Below are positions 1-7,523 of a DNA stretch of 41,970 bases, in pieces. A model generated the notes under the pieces. The model was not told the DNA's origin. It saw nothing but the letters and a program-made list of their open reading frames with translations, and ran no database searches. The translations under genes and the position numbers were made by a program. Origin of the DNA: an uncultured Bacteroides sp. (GTDB lineage Bacteria; Bacteroidota; Bacteroidia; Bacteroidales; Bacteroidaceae); contig CALUOT010000022.1 of assembly GCA_944322355.1 (NCBI GenBank), positions 1-41,970 on the forward strand, read 5' to 3'. Every line of letters starts with the position of its first letter. Position 1 is the stretch's first letter.

Positions 1-142
1 CCCCTTCTCCGCAACCCACTTCCAATACACGGACTCTCTGTCCGATGGGATGAAATCTTTCTACGTAAGGCAGATAGAACATTCTGGCCGTATGGGCAGA
101 ATCTTCAAAATAAAAAAGTCGGTTGGAATGTCTTTCTTGCAT
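1..142 (-). CDS. Class I SAM-dependent methyltransferase, N-terminal part (runs off window)
   Basis: An open frame starts at the ATG at 142 and reads 47 codons to the window edge without a stop. It begins MQERHSNRLFYF and contains VRVLEVGCGEG, the glycine-rich motif I (E/D-x-G-x-G-x-G) that binds S-adenosylmethionine in Rossmann-fold methyltransferases. Motif I at about residues 38-47 is the usual place for a small class I enzyme. The rest of the protein lies outside the window, so the substrate cannot be inferred. The call rests on one motif plus an open frame, and the start is the first ATG with no strong ribosome binding site. Confidence 0.6.
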   Translation of the reverse strand, partial: MQERHSNRLFYFEDSAHTARMFYLPYVERFHPIGQRVRVLEVGCGEG

Positions 143-317
143 ATCAGATTAAGATTACAGATGAGACCCTACAACCAACTTGTTTGGACCGATAAGTCGA
201 TATGTAAAATAATTTATTCGACAGTATCCTTTAGTATGAGTAAAATTAATCAACAAATACGGGGGGGGTAAAAAGCTTTCTCATATAAATATTCAGTTAT
301 TAATTACTATTATTTCT

Positions 318-1430
318 CTACTCGCTCTTTTCAGCAATCATTCCAAACATATAACCATACTCCATATAATGTTTGCTATGATGTTCTAATACCAATTGTC
401 CGAAAAGCTCTAATTCTTCTTTTTCTTTCTCGTTCAAACCTTCTTGACCTTTGGCCAACAGATACATATTGATAAGTCCGTATTCATACGGGTTGCGCAT
501 ACTGAAAATAACCGCCGGGTCCTGGTTCCAATAAAATAAATCAATCAGAGGACGTTCTATGGTGGCAACATAGTCGATGAAAGGAGTCCAACCGTAGGTT
601 TCAGTAGGTTTGCCGGTCCATTGTTCATAGAACATCTCTTTTTGTTCTTTCGTAAATTCCCAATACATCATACCGGACATTTCAGAGAACCAATAGCGGA
701 TGGTCATCCAAGGAGTGAAACTTGTTTCGGAAGCATACTGTAAAGCAATGTCTAAGGAAGTGCCTTCCTGAAAAACAAGCTGGATAGCTTCAACTTCCTG
801 AGAAATTCGTTGCAGAATCTTGCTTAATACGTTATCTATAAAGTCGTTTTTATCATAAGTCTGTCCGTCCCAATCTACCGTTCCCGACCAAATGGCTTGG
901 CGGCAAATATGCTCCGGATCCATCCGGATAATGTAAGGAACTTCCCTGTCCAGATTGCTAGTCACTTGGTAATCGCATTGCAAGTCCACCGTGCCAACAT
1001 CATCAGTCCCTTCCGCCGGAGCCGTATAGACACCTTCCACAGACAATCTATATGAAAAAGCGTTTCTGCTACCGCTAAATCGGATACCGTTCTCTTCCGA
1101 TGTCACATCCACTTCTACACTGACGCCACATACGGTGGTTGGAATATCGTCTATATACTTCTCCTCTCCGTGTAGGCTGGGAATTATATCTTCCAATACC
1201 ATTTGTAGTTTAGTAGAATCATTTTCAACCGGAAAGAAAGTTACTTTACCATAGTCCAAGTCTACTCCGTTCCATTGCACATGGGTCCGTTGGCTGCCGA
1301 TATAGGTACTACATATCTCTTGCGGGTTCATCAGTTGGACAATTTTCTCATCGTCGCTACACGAACTGCACACCCATGCAAGCAACCCGATGGCAAGCAT
1401 ACTCTTCATACAAAATGTCATTGTTCTCAT
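318..1430 (-). CDS. Putative lipoprotein, DUF4925-like
   Basis: This 370-residue protein has a type II signal peptide ending WVCSSC, with the lipid-attachment Cys at about residue 24 followed by SDDEK. The mature protein is acidic, rich in beta-prone stretches, and has a more helical C-terminal third. Its size and style resemble Bacteroides lipoproteins of the DUF4925 type, but that family name is from memory and not certain. No catalytic motif is visible. It is the last gene of a minus-strand group with the frameshifted lipoprotein, the DUF3244 protein and the TPR regulator. A good promoter at 1473-1503 suggests it can also be transcribed alone. Function unknown; envelope location is likely. 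Confidence 0.75.
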   Translation of the reverse strand: MRTMTFCMKSMLAIGLLAWVCSSCSDDEKIVQLMNPQEICSTYIGSQRTHVQWNGVDLDYGKVTFFPVENDSTKLQMVLEDIIPSLHGEEKYIDDIPTTVCGVSVEVDVTSEENGIRFSGSRNAFSYRLSVEGVYTAPAEGTDDVGTVDLQCDYQVTSNLDREVPYIIRMDPEHICRQAIWSGTVDWDGQTYDKNDFIDNVLSKILQRISQEVEAIQLVFQEGTSLDIALQYASETSFTPWMTIRYWFSEMSGMMYWEFTKEQKEMFYEQWTGKPTETYGWTPFIDYVATIERPLIDLFYWNQDPAVIFSMRNPYEYGLINMYLLAKGQEGLNEKEKEELELFGQLVLEHHSKHYMEYGYMFGMIAEKSE

Positions 1431-1472
1431 GGTAATTAATTGTCTTTAAGTTAGTAAATCATGTATGTAGAA

Positions 1473-1503
1473 CAAAGTTAATGAAATAATTTTTATACAC
1501 AAA
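1473..1503 (-). promoter_or_regulatory. Bacteroidota-type promoter for the 318-1430 lipoprotein
   Basis: Read on the minus strand: TTTG (1500-1503), 19-bp spacer, TAACTTTG (1473-1480). This fits the TTTG-N19-21-TAnnTTTG consensus of the Bacteroidota primary sigma factor. Expected transcription start is near 1466, giving a leader of about 35 nt. Confidence 0.7.
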
Positions 1504-1536
1504 CTATTTCATTAACTTTTAAGATTCAGATAATTA

Positions 1537-1828
1537 TTACTTTATAGTATCTTTGGGGAAATTAGTTCTTAACTGTAAACTATCCATCTTCATAGTGTTA
1601 GATGGTATTTCAATGGGAATGTGTGGATAAGAATAATAGTAAGCACCATTCCCAATTTTGTTCAACGGACAAACTTCGTGTTTGAGTCTGTCGTTTAGGA
1701 TAGGCAACCACTTCGTCACCCTCAATGTTTGAGGTTTCTTGTATTGACTGCATGGATATTTCATCACTACAAGAAATAAGTAAGCATACTCCAAATAGAG
1801 CAAAAACAAAGCGAAAATTTGTTCTCAT
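1537..1828 (-). pseudogene. Small lipoprotein gene with a frameshift
   Basis: The frame from the ATG at 1828 encodes a lipoprotein signal (MRTNFRFVFALFG, then LLISC with Cys at residue 20) and continues to TRSLSVEQ. It then turns into an unlikely tail (NWEWCLLLFLSTHSH) and stops at 1610. In another frame, from about 1660, a more protein-like sequence (KIGNGAYYYSYPHIPIEIP) continues to a stop at 1537. Adding one A in the short A run at about 1660-1665 would join the two into one protein of roughly 96 residues. This is seen directly as a frame break; whether it is a mutation, an assembly error or programmed slippage is unknown. The gene sits between the DUF3244 gene and the larger lipoprotein on the same strand. 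Confidence 0.55.
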
Positions 1829-1857
1829 AATTTTAAGGTTAGATAAAAGGTAAAAAA

Positions 1858-2223
1858 CTAATAACTAAACTCTCCTGTAAGTACTTGCTTCCCATCCGAA
1901 ACAGAAAGTGTATATTCCTCTTCCGGAATGTCGGTAAGTGGCAGTTGGAAACTTCCTCCTGCATAGACGGCACAAGTTCCGGAATAGACCAAATGGCCCA
2001 TTTCATCAGTAACCTCAATCGTAATGGGGTTTCCGTTTCCCCAAAACTCCAACCTAAGTACTTTCTGTTCATCCTCCCAAAAGGCTTCAAGAGGAATCAC
2101 ATGGTTTAAGTCACGGTCTCCGCATTCGTTTTGTTTATTCCATTTGATCCGCTCAGGATCAGCATGAAGTGCTAAAGGAATCAACAAACAAATACATCCT
2201 ACTAATAAGTTTCTTAGTTTCAT
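1858..2223 (-). CDS. DUF3244-like secreted protein
   Basis: This 121-residue protein has a signal peptide (MKLRNLLVGCICLLIPLALHA, cleavage near residue 21) and a compact beta-rich mature domain ending YTLSVSDGKQVLTGEFSY. The layout (signal peptide, charged linker, then a stretch with 'ITIEVTDEMG' and 'YSGTC') matches small DUF3244-type proteins of Bacteroidales, which look like immunoglobulin-like beta-sandwich modules. Function is unknown. It lies 178 bp downstream of the TPR regulator on the same strand, a pairing I believe is common in Bacteroides. A -7 element (TAACTTTG, 2252-2259) indicates its own start of transcription. Confidence 0.7.
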   Translation of the reverse strand: MKLRNLLVGCICLLIPLALHADPERIKWNKQNECGDRDLNHVIPLEAFWEDEQKVLRLEFWGNGNPITIEVTDEMGHLVYSGTCAVYAGGSFQLPLTDIPEEEYTLSVSDGKQVLTGEFSY

Positions 2224-2251
2224 TGCGATTATATTTTTGTTAATACTGTCG

Positions 2252-2259
2252 CAAAGTTA
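2252..2259 (-). promoter_or_regulatory. -7 promoter element upstream of the DUF3244 gene
   Basis: TAACTTTG on the minus strand, about 29 bp before the ATG at 2223. No convincing TTTG box lies 19-21 bp further upstream, so this may be an activator-dependent promoter. The neighbouring TPR regulator would be the natural candidate; that is inference. Confidence 0.45.
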
Positions 2260-2401
2260 GGTTACATAGTTGGATGTAGAATCGTTAAAACCGGTTTTTG
2301 ATATAGACAAAGCACTATTGATTATCAGTCGTTTACGATTTATTATCTATACAGCCATCTATACACTGAAGGATGTAACTATCTAACAGGTAGTCATTTA
2401 A

Positions 2402-4015
2402 TCATGACAAATAATACTCGCTTAAAATATCGTGGAGTGTGGCTTCTTTAGGCTTATTGAGGGCAATCTTTTGTTTAATCCGGCTGCGTTTCATCAACAC
2501 GGAACCGGGCAGAATGCCCAGCAGAAGAGCTTCGTCATTGCTGTCAAATCCTAACAGATGCAGGTTGCAATAACGCCATTCTTCTTCCGTCAAGCCGGGA
2601 CATGAATCAAGAAGCCGGGTATGGAAATCGGGATAGATGGAATGAATCTCGGTCGTTAGCGTACGCCACAAGGGAGCAGTTAATAATGGTTTGTTATTGT
2701 CCGGACGTTTTTTGCTACATAGCGTAGTCAGTTTTTTGTAGACGGACGAAGTTTCCAACCGTTGTTTCTGCAACTGCTTATACCGTTCGGTTAAAAGTTC
2801 AATCTTTCCTTGTAACCGCAAACTTTCTTCCTGTTTGTCGACCTGCACCGTTTTCAATGCTTGTTGCGCTTCCTTCAGTTGGAAAGCGGTTTCGTTACGT
2901 TCTTTATCTAGGTTATCCAATTTTTCTGTTTGCCAACGTAGTTTTTGTTGAGTACTCTTGCGATAGAAGAAGAAAATAATTCCCCCTATTACAGCGATGC
3001 TAATACTACTAAGAGTATAAATGAGATAGCGTAAATTGGCATTTTCAAGCCTTTGATTTTCTTCTTGTAGCTTCAAATGATTATACTTTTTCTCTTCTCT
3101 CAGTACTTGGGCTTGAAGCTGGGCAGTAGTTATCGAATCGTAGATATCAAAACTAATTTCTTTATGATGAAGAGCTTTTTCAAAGTCTTTTTTTGCCTTA
3201 TAAATAACTACATATAGTTCATTGAGTGTAAAATCACCAGGTTCATTGGGATACATTTGGTCCACTAACTTTTTCGTTAACTCTGGTTGACCAGACTTCC
3301 AATAAGAGTTAGCTAAACCTACGGAATCTTTCCGACCATGTCGGATATCAAGTGATATGGCTTGATGGAAATAGTAGATGGCCGAATCGTAACTTTGCTT
3401 TTTATAGTAAATATTGGCGTATGCATTGGCAATGTTATAGTTGAGCCGCTGCACGTTTAGCTGTTGAGCCAAAGAATCGACTTGTTGCATTAGATGTTTG
3501 GCCAGGGCAAATGAATCCACATAAGCATATTCCATGGCTAAATTCTTTAAAGCGTATGCCTGACTAAGGCGATTGTCAGCTTGGGCAAACCAGTCCGCTG
3601 CTTCGGCATACTTTGCTCGGAGTTCTTTCAGCAATCCTTTAAAATTATACAAATCCGCCATGTAGGTACAAATGTATCCCGCTATGTTGTAGGCTTCGTG
3701 CCCCTTGGCAAAGTCCAACGCCTTCACATAGGTATCCATGGCCTGGTCATATGCTTCGTCTGCCGCATAAGCGCGTCCCAGGAAGAGAGCGACTTGTGCC
3801 CGGTCCTCGGGCGAACCATGCCGGTCTATCCATGCCTTGGCCCGCTTCCATTGTTCCACGGAAAGGGTATCGGCATGGGTATAGTTCGTGGCACGCCCTT
3901 GCTCCATGCACCAGCGGGCAAAGTCGCGGTGACTCATGGAGCCTTCCCGGCGATTGCATCCCCAGCACATCAGGAAGCAAAGGATGAGCATAGGCCAAAG
4001 CTTGGGTTCTTTCAT
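2402..4015 (-). CDS. TPR-repeat membrane regulator with C-terminal putative HTH
   Basis: From the ATG at 4015 the product is 537 residues. The order is: an N-terminal signal or lipoprotein-type segment (MKEPKLWPMLILCFLMCWGC); a helical region with several TPR-like repeats (for example FLGRAYAADEAYDQAMDTY); one transmembrane helix at about residues 328-350; a Gln/Glu/Lys-rich coiled coil; and a C-terminal segment (about 472-537) with TEEEWRYCNLHLLGFDSNDEA and SRIKQKIAL, resembling a LuxR-like helix-turn-helix. This predicts a periplasmic TPR sensor coupled across the inner membrane to a cytoplasmic DNA-binding domain. Longer starts extend only a non-conserved N-terminus. Likely targets are the downstream DUF3244 and lipoprotein genes, by inference. 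A 22-bp repeat array lies 92 bp upstream of its start. Confidence 0.75.
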   Translation of the reverse strand: MKEPKLWPMLILCFLMCWGCNRREGSMSHRDFARWCMEQGRATNYTHADTLSVEQWKRAKAWIDRHGSPEDRAQVALFLGRAYAADEAYDQAMDTYVKALDFAKGHEAYNIAGYICTYMADLYNFKGLLKELRAKYAEAADWFAQADNRLSQAYALKNLAMEYAYVDSFALAKHLMQQVDSLAQQLNVQRLNYNIANAYANIYYKKQSYDSAIYYFHQAISLDIRHGRKDSVGLANSYWKSGQPELTKKLVDQMYPNEPGDFTLNELYVVIYKAKKDFEKALHHKEISFDIYDSITTAQLQAQVLREEKKYNHLKLQEENQRLENANLRYLIYTLSSISIAVIGGIIFFFYRKSTQQKLRWQTEKLDNLDKERNETAFQLKEAQQALKTVQVDKQEESLRLQGKIELLTERYKQLQKQRLETSSVYKKLTTLCSKKRPDNNKPLLTAPLWRTLTTEIHSIYPDFHTRLLDSCPGLTEEEWRYCNLHLLGFDSNDEALLLGILPGSVLMKRSRIKQKIALNKPKEATLHDILSEYYLS

Positions 4016-4106
4016 CGTTATGTTCGGGGTAAAAGTTGCGCTTGCAAATGTAGGGATTTCTTTGTTCTCACACAACAAGTAATGTTATGAATGAAAACAT
4101 CGTATG

Positions 4107-4160
4107 TTTTCACCCAAAAGATACGTTGTTTTCACTCAAAAGATACGTTGTTTTCACCTA
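4107..4160. repeat. 22-bp tandem array (family also at 16882-16991)
   Basis: Two near-identical 22-bp units (4107-4128, 4129-4150) reading TTTTCAC(C/T)CAAAAGATACGTTG, then a third decaying unit. A degenerate unit precedes them. The core CAAAAGATACG(T/A)TGTTTT occurs again singly at 27986-28003. There are no spacers, so this is not CRISPR. It lies upstream of the TPR regulator (minus strand). Confidence 0.8.
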
Positions 4161-4232
4161 CCCCAAAGCATCGGTCAAAACAAGTACTTTATGCTTACAA
4201 AATGTTTCGTAAGAAAGAGGAGGGCAAAAATA

Positions 4233-4345
4233 GGTTACTACCCTAAGGGTCGAATGTTAGTAACATAGAGGGGTAATGTTAGTAACCTTCGGCCCGAATG
4301 TTAGTAACCTTCCGGCATCCCGCTCAGAATGCCTTCTGGAGGGGG
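4233..4345. repeat. 113-bp dispersed element, copy A
   Basis: This is nearly identical (about four mismatches by eye) to the reverse complement of 33996-34108. Internally it repeats the motif GAATGTTAGTAAC three times at about 25-bp spacing, starts with the complementary GGTTACTACC, and ends with a near-palindrome around CAGAATGCCTTCTGG. The alternating GTTACTA/TAGTAAC blocks can fold into several hairpins. No open frame spans it. Non-coding and REP-like. Confidence 0.85.
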
Positions 4346-4375
4346 GTCGGAAGGGAAGATAACTGATGGTTAAAA

Positions 4376-4495
4376 ATGACAACAAAACAAGAGGACTATA
4401 CGCTTCTTGAAAAGATAACAAAAACAAAATTTTATAAAGTCCTTTTTTCCTTCCTGACAGAAACGCATCGCTATGCATTTATTTGGAGAAAGTGA
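4376..4495 (+). CDS. Small ORF, 39 aa, doubtful
   Basis: ATG to TGA frame encoding a 39-residue basic peptide beginning MTTKQEDYTLLEKIT and ending HRYAFIWRK. It starts 30 bp after the 113-bp element. I see no promoter or clear ribosome binding site and do not recognise it. It could be the remnant of a disrupted gene. The rest of the 4016-4594 gap holds the 22-bp array, element copy A and the promoter of the next gene. Confidence 0.2.
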   Translation: MTTKQEDYTLLEKITKTKFYKVLFSFLTETHRYAFIWRK

Positions 4496-4533
4496 AAAAA
4501 TGAGAGCCAACAAGAAAATAAGAAGTGAAATAC

Positions 4534-4564
4534 TTGTTTAATTACCAAAAGGTTATTAGATTTG
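4534..4564 (+). promoter_or_regulatory. Promoter for the 66-aa gene / DUF5053 pair
   Basis: TTG (4534-4536), 20-bp spacer, TAGATTTG (4557-4564). The expected start near 4571 excludes the TTG codon at 4562 as a translation start and supports the ATG at 4595. Confidence 0.65.
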
Positions 4565-4594
4565 CAAGGTCATAAAGAAATCACAATCTTTGAT

Positions 4595-4795
4595 ATGACT
4601 GATGATGAAAAACAAGAGCTAAAGGCTCGGATTGAAGCCGCAAAACAAGATCTCGGCTTCTTTTCCCTCAATTGGGATGCCATTAGGGAAACTGAATGGA
4701 TTACCGAAGAGGAGCTTGAAGAAAGCATCAACGATTGCTTGGACGATCTTAGTGATGCTTTGAGAAAGCTGAATGATAACGATGATGTATCATAA
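4595..4795 (+). CDS. Hypothetical acidic protein, 66 aa
   Basis: The product is 66 residues, strongly acidic and predicted almost wholly helical. It begins MTDDEKQELKARIEAAKQD and ends DALRKLNDNDDVS. No known domain is recognised. An upstream in-frame TTG is rejected because it overlaps the promoter. The gene precedes a DUF5053 gene by 86 bp on the same strand, with only AT-rich sequence between them, so they may be co-transcribed. A small acidic helical protein beside a putative DNA-binding protein could be a partner or modulator, but this is only inference. Confidence 0.6.
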   Translation: MTDDEKQELKARIEAAKQDLGFFSLNWDAIRETEWITEEELEESINDCLDDLSDALRKLNDNDDVS

Positions 4796-4881
4796 TAGGA
4801 AACAGCTATCATGCTGTCTGTTAGTTGTATAGCCATTTTGATACCTTTTATAAAATGATATATATAAAATGATATATTAGT

Positions 4882-5310
4882 ATGGACGTAAAGAAAGAAT
4901 TGGAAAAATGGAAGGCTGACTATAACGCATGCCATACTCCGGAGGAAATCGCTACTCACAAAGTACGTTTTGCAACGTATGTAAATGCACTGTCTCCATC
5001 AGATAAGAAAGCCTTTGTCAAGGCATTTAAAGATGGTGCCAAGCAGTCAGTCAAAGAAGCCAAAGAACTTGTGCAAGCTGCTGAACTGAGGCAAGAGCTT
5101 GAAAAGGTATTGCCGTTTGCATCCATGTCATACATAGCCCAGCACTATTTTGGAAAAACCAGACAATGGTTATACCAACGTATTAATGGCAGTTTGGTTA
5201 ATGGTCGCCCAGCTATCTTTACGGTTGACGAACTTCACACTTTGTCTACAGCATTATCTGAGCTTGGAGACATAATGAAAAATACTTCACGATCTATCGC
5301 AAGACCGTAA
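4882..5310 (+). CDS. DUF5053-like protein with possible HTH
   Basis: This 142-residue protein has a highly charged helical N-terminal half (MDVKKELEKWKADYNACHTP). The C-terminal half contains YIAQHYFGKTRQWLYQRIN followed by GRPAIFTVDELHTL, which reads like a helix-turn-helix (helix, turn at FGK, recognition helix TRQWLYQR). The overall form matches small Bacteroides proteins annotated DUF5053; that name is recalled, not searched. It likely acts in the cytoplasm as a DNA-binding or phage/plasmid-derived accessory protein. It is convergent with the NUC1 nuclease gene, with only 18 bp between them. Confidence 0.65.
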   Translation: MDVKKELEKWKADYNACHTPEEIATHKVRFATYVNALSPSDKKAFVKAFKDGAKQSVKEAKELVQAAELRQELEKVLPFASMSYIAQHYFGKTRQWLYQRINGSLVNGRPAIFTVDELHTLSTALSELGDIMKNTSRSIARP

Positions 5311-5328
5311 GTCTTGATGATAAGCGAC

Positions 5329-6210
5329 CTATCTACGCCATAAAGTCAAGTCGTACGTTGCTTCCACTTGCCGTTCCACTTCATCGGGCAGGGCGGGGAA
5401 AAAGTCGATGCCGGTGATGCGCTCCACTTGGTCTACGGAGTTGACATAGCTGTCCAGCGGACGATTGCCGCTGGTGTTTTTGTAAATAAAACCGATGGCA
5501 CGGGGCGGATGACTGTGGGCACACAGCACGACTTTGAAAAAAGCATCGGGCACGGCAATGCGGTGTTCGCGTCCGATGGTGCGGCGCTTTCCTTTATAGA
5601 AGATAGGTCCGCAGGCAATGTAAATGGATCCTTCCTCCCGGGCCCACTCACGACAGGCATCCTCCAGTTCTTTCCAGTCACCCCGATTCAGATTATGGTT
5701 TTGCGGACAGATGTTGGTCATGTAGAAACTCTCTTGCATGGCCCGCCAATGCCAGCGGTTGTCGGCAGCAGGACACATGTGTCCCCGGTCCCATCCGGAG
5801 CCTTTGTAATCGTGGGTAGTTACGGCTTCGCTTTCCGGCAGGTCGGGATCGGGAAGAAACTTGTCCGAACGGCTTTCGCGTTCCACCAGCTTTTCGCGGT
5901 TCAGCTCCCAAGCCACCCAGTTGGGGAGTTTCAGTTCCTTGTTATAGGAGACGGTGTATCCTTGTCGCTTCAGGATTTGCTCGGGACGGTCGTTCAAGGG
6001 AGCAGGTCGCTCAAGAGCTTGCAAGTCGGGCAAGCAGGCAACTGCCTTTTCGGATGCAGCAGGTTTCAGGTCGATATAGCCCGATTGCAAGGCATTGCTC
6101 ACCGGTCCGTAGGCGATGGCTACGGCGATAATCAGCAGAACGAAGTAAAGCCAACCTTTGGATGATTGTTTCTTGCTTCGGGTTGTTTTTTTTCTTCTTC
6201 TTTGGGTCAT
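5329..6210 (-). CDS. Membrane-anchored DNA/RNA non-specific endonuclease (NUC1 family)
   Basis: The product is 293 residues from the ATG at 6210. A basic N-terminus (TQRRRKKTTRSKKQ) is followed by one hydrophobic segment (GWLYFVLLIIAVAIAYG), giving an uncleaved anchor or signal. The catalytic domain has the His-Me finger signature WDRGHMCPAADNR with the general-base His, followed by TNICPQNHNLNRGDWKELE containing the metal-binding Asn. These define the NUC1/endonuclease G family, which cuts DNA and RNA non-specifically using Mg2+. The active site appears intact. It starts 5 nt after the stop of the AAA/DUF4143 gene, so the two are almost certainly co-transcribed. Likely envelope-facing; a role in nucleic-acid scavenging or defence is inference. 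Confidence 0.85.
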   Translation of the reverse strand: MTQRRRKKTTRSKKQSSKGWLYFVLLIIAVAIAYGPVSNALQSGYIDLKPAASEKAVACLPDLQALERPAPLNDRPEQILKRQGYTVSYNKELKLPNWVAWELNREKLVERESRSDKFLPDPDLPESEAVTTHDYKGSGWDRGHMCPAADNRWHWRAMQESFYMTNICPQNHNLNRGDWKELEDACREWAREEGSIYIACGPIFYKGKRRTIGREHRIAVPDAFFKVVLCAHSHPPRAIGFIYKNTSGNRPLDSYVNSVDQVERITGIDFFPALPDEVERQVEATYDLTLWRR

Positions 6211-6215
6211 CAAGT

Positions 6216-7505
6216 TCAGTTTTTAATACAACCTATCGGAATGATTTTCACTCCGTCTTCACGCGTATAAGCCAATTTCCCGCCTGTCAGGATAATTAAA
6301 AGATCAGGCATTCGCAGTTGGGGAGACTGCCCTGTATTGTTTTTTTCTTGAATAAGCCTTCTCAATTCCAACAGATGTTTGGCTCCTTCTTCTATATCCT
6401 TACTACCCAGCTTGCATTCTATCAAAGCATATCTTCCGTCGTCCAAATGAAGTACGGCATCAGCTTCCAGACCGTATTTGTCGTGGTAATAAGATAGTTT
6501 GCCTCCCATGCCTTGTGAATAGACTTTCAAATCGCGCATACACAAACATTCATAAATGAAGCCAAAAGTATTCAAATCCAATTCCAGGCTTTGTGGAGAA
6601 GCACCCAAAGCAGCTACCGCTATGGAAGGATCTGTTAAGCAACGCTTTTTTCCGGTTCGGATAACTGTTTTGGAACGAATAGCCGGACTCCATGCTTCTA
6701 TGTCTTCAATGACAAACAATTTTTCTAACGCTCCCACGTAATCGTCGAAAGTAGACATAGCCGTATTCTCCATCTCTACAGATACATCAGCCAACATATT
6801 GGTTTTTTTGGCCAACGTGCAAAGGTTTCTTGCGTATGAACGCATGATAAGTCGCGCTAAAGCCGGGTTTCTTTGTCGTTTGTCTACTTTTGAAATATCT
6901 TCTTCGCAAATCACATTTACATAATCTTTGGCTATCAGTAGTTTGGCAGATTGACTCATTGCATCTAATGAAGCCGGCCATCCTCCACGACATGCGGCGA
7001 AGATTAATTGTTCGATAGTCAGTTCAGAGGTAATGCCATCTATATCCAAATCTTTGTTATCAAATAATTCCTTAAGCGAAATCTTCCCATTTGATTCTTC
7101 CGATTCATATAAACTCATCGGATACATATACATGGATGATATGCGTCCCGTTCCTGTGTGCATGATTTCATCGCTGTCGATGACCGTTGACCCGGTAAGG
7201 ATGAATTGCCCTTTTAATCTTCGTTCATCTACGGCATTACGTATAGCATCCCACAAGATGGGGGCTACTTGCCATTCGTCTATCAGCCTTGGCGTTTCAC
7301 CTTTTAGTAGCAAAGAAGGTTTGGTTTTGGCTGTGGCAAGGTAGCCTTCTCTTGTGTCCGGATCTTGCATTTTAATCACGCTTTTGGCGTGCATTTCAGC
7401 AGTAGTTGTTTTCCCGCACCATTTCGGCCCTTTGATTTGGACAGCACCAAAAGCTTCTAAGCGTAAGTCGAGCTGTTCGTCTGCTATTCTTTTCAGATAT
7501 TTCAT
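6216..7505 (-). CDS. AAA+ ATPase with C-terminal DUF4143 domain
   Basis: The product is 429 residues from the ATG at 7505. The Walker A is GPKWCGKTT (about residues 25-33), the Walker B-like segment is PRLIDEWQ, and the sensor-like segment is FILTGST. The C-terminal half contains LEADAVLHLDDGRYALIECKLG, a D...E-x-K arrangement like the PD-(D/E)XK nuclease fold. This is the usual AAA_14/DUF4143 architecture of about 400-450 residues. Cellular role of the family is not settled. The longer start at 7526 is a TTG inside the promoter's -7 box and is rejected. It heads a two-gene unit with the NUC1 nuclease and has a 23-bp repeat array just upstream of its promoter. Confidence 0.85.
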   Translation of the reverse strand: MKYLKRIADEQLDLRLEAFGAVQIKGPKWCGKTTTAEMHAKSVIKMQDPDTREGYLATAKTKPSLLLKGETPRLIDEWQVAPILWDAIRNAVDERRLKGQFILTGSTVIDSDEIMHTGTGRISSMYMYPMSLYESEESNGKISLKELFDNKDLDIDGITSELTIEQLIFAACRGGWPASLDAMSQSAKLLIAKDYVNVICEEDISKVDKRQRNPALARLIMRSYARNLCTLAKKTNMLADVSVEMENTAMSTFDDYVGALEKLFVIEDIEAWSPAIRSKTVIRTGKKRCLTDPSIAVAALGASPQSLELDLNTFGFIYECLCMRDLKVYSQGMGGKLSYYHDKYGLEADAVLHLDDGRYALIECKLGSKDIEEGAKHLLELRRLIQEKNNTGQSPQLRMPDLLIILTGGKLAYTREDGVKIIPIGCIKN

Positions 7506-7523
7506 CTTGGCAAATTCTTTTTG

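Noticed and set aside
262-269. Run of eight G as a phase-variation tract
   Set aside because: It lies between the lipoprotein 3' end and the methyltransferase start and is in neither reading frame nor a recognisable promoter.
50-271. 73-codon plus-strand frame
   Set aside because: It overlaps the methyltransferase start on the other strand and has no protein-like features.
5368-6165. 265-codon plus-strand frame
   Set aside because: Antisense of the NUC1 nuclease gene, whose motifs are clear on the other strand.
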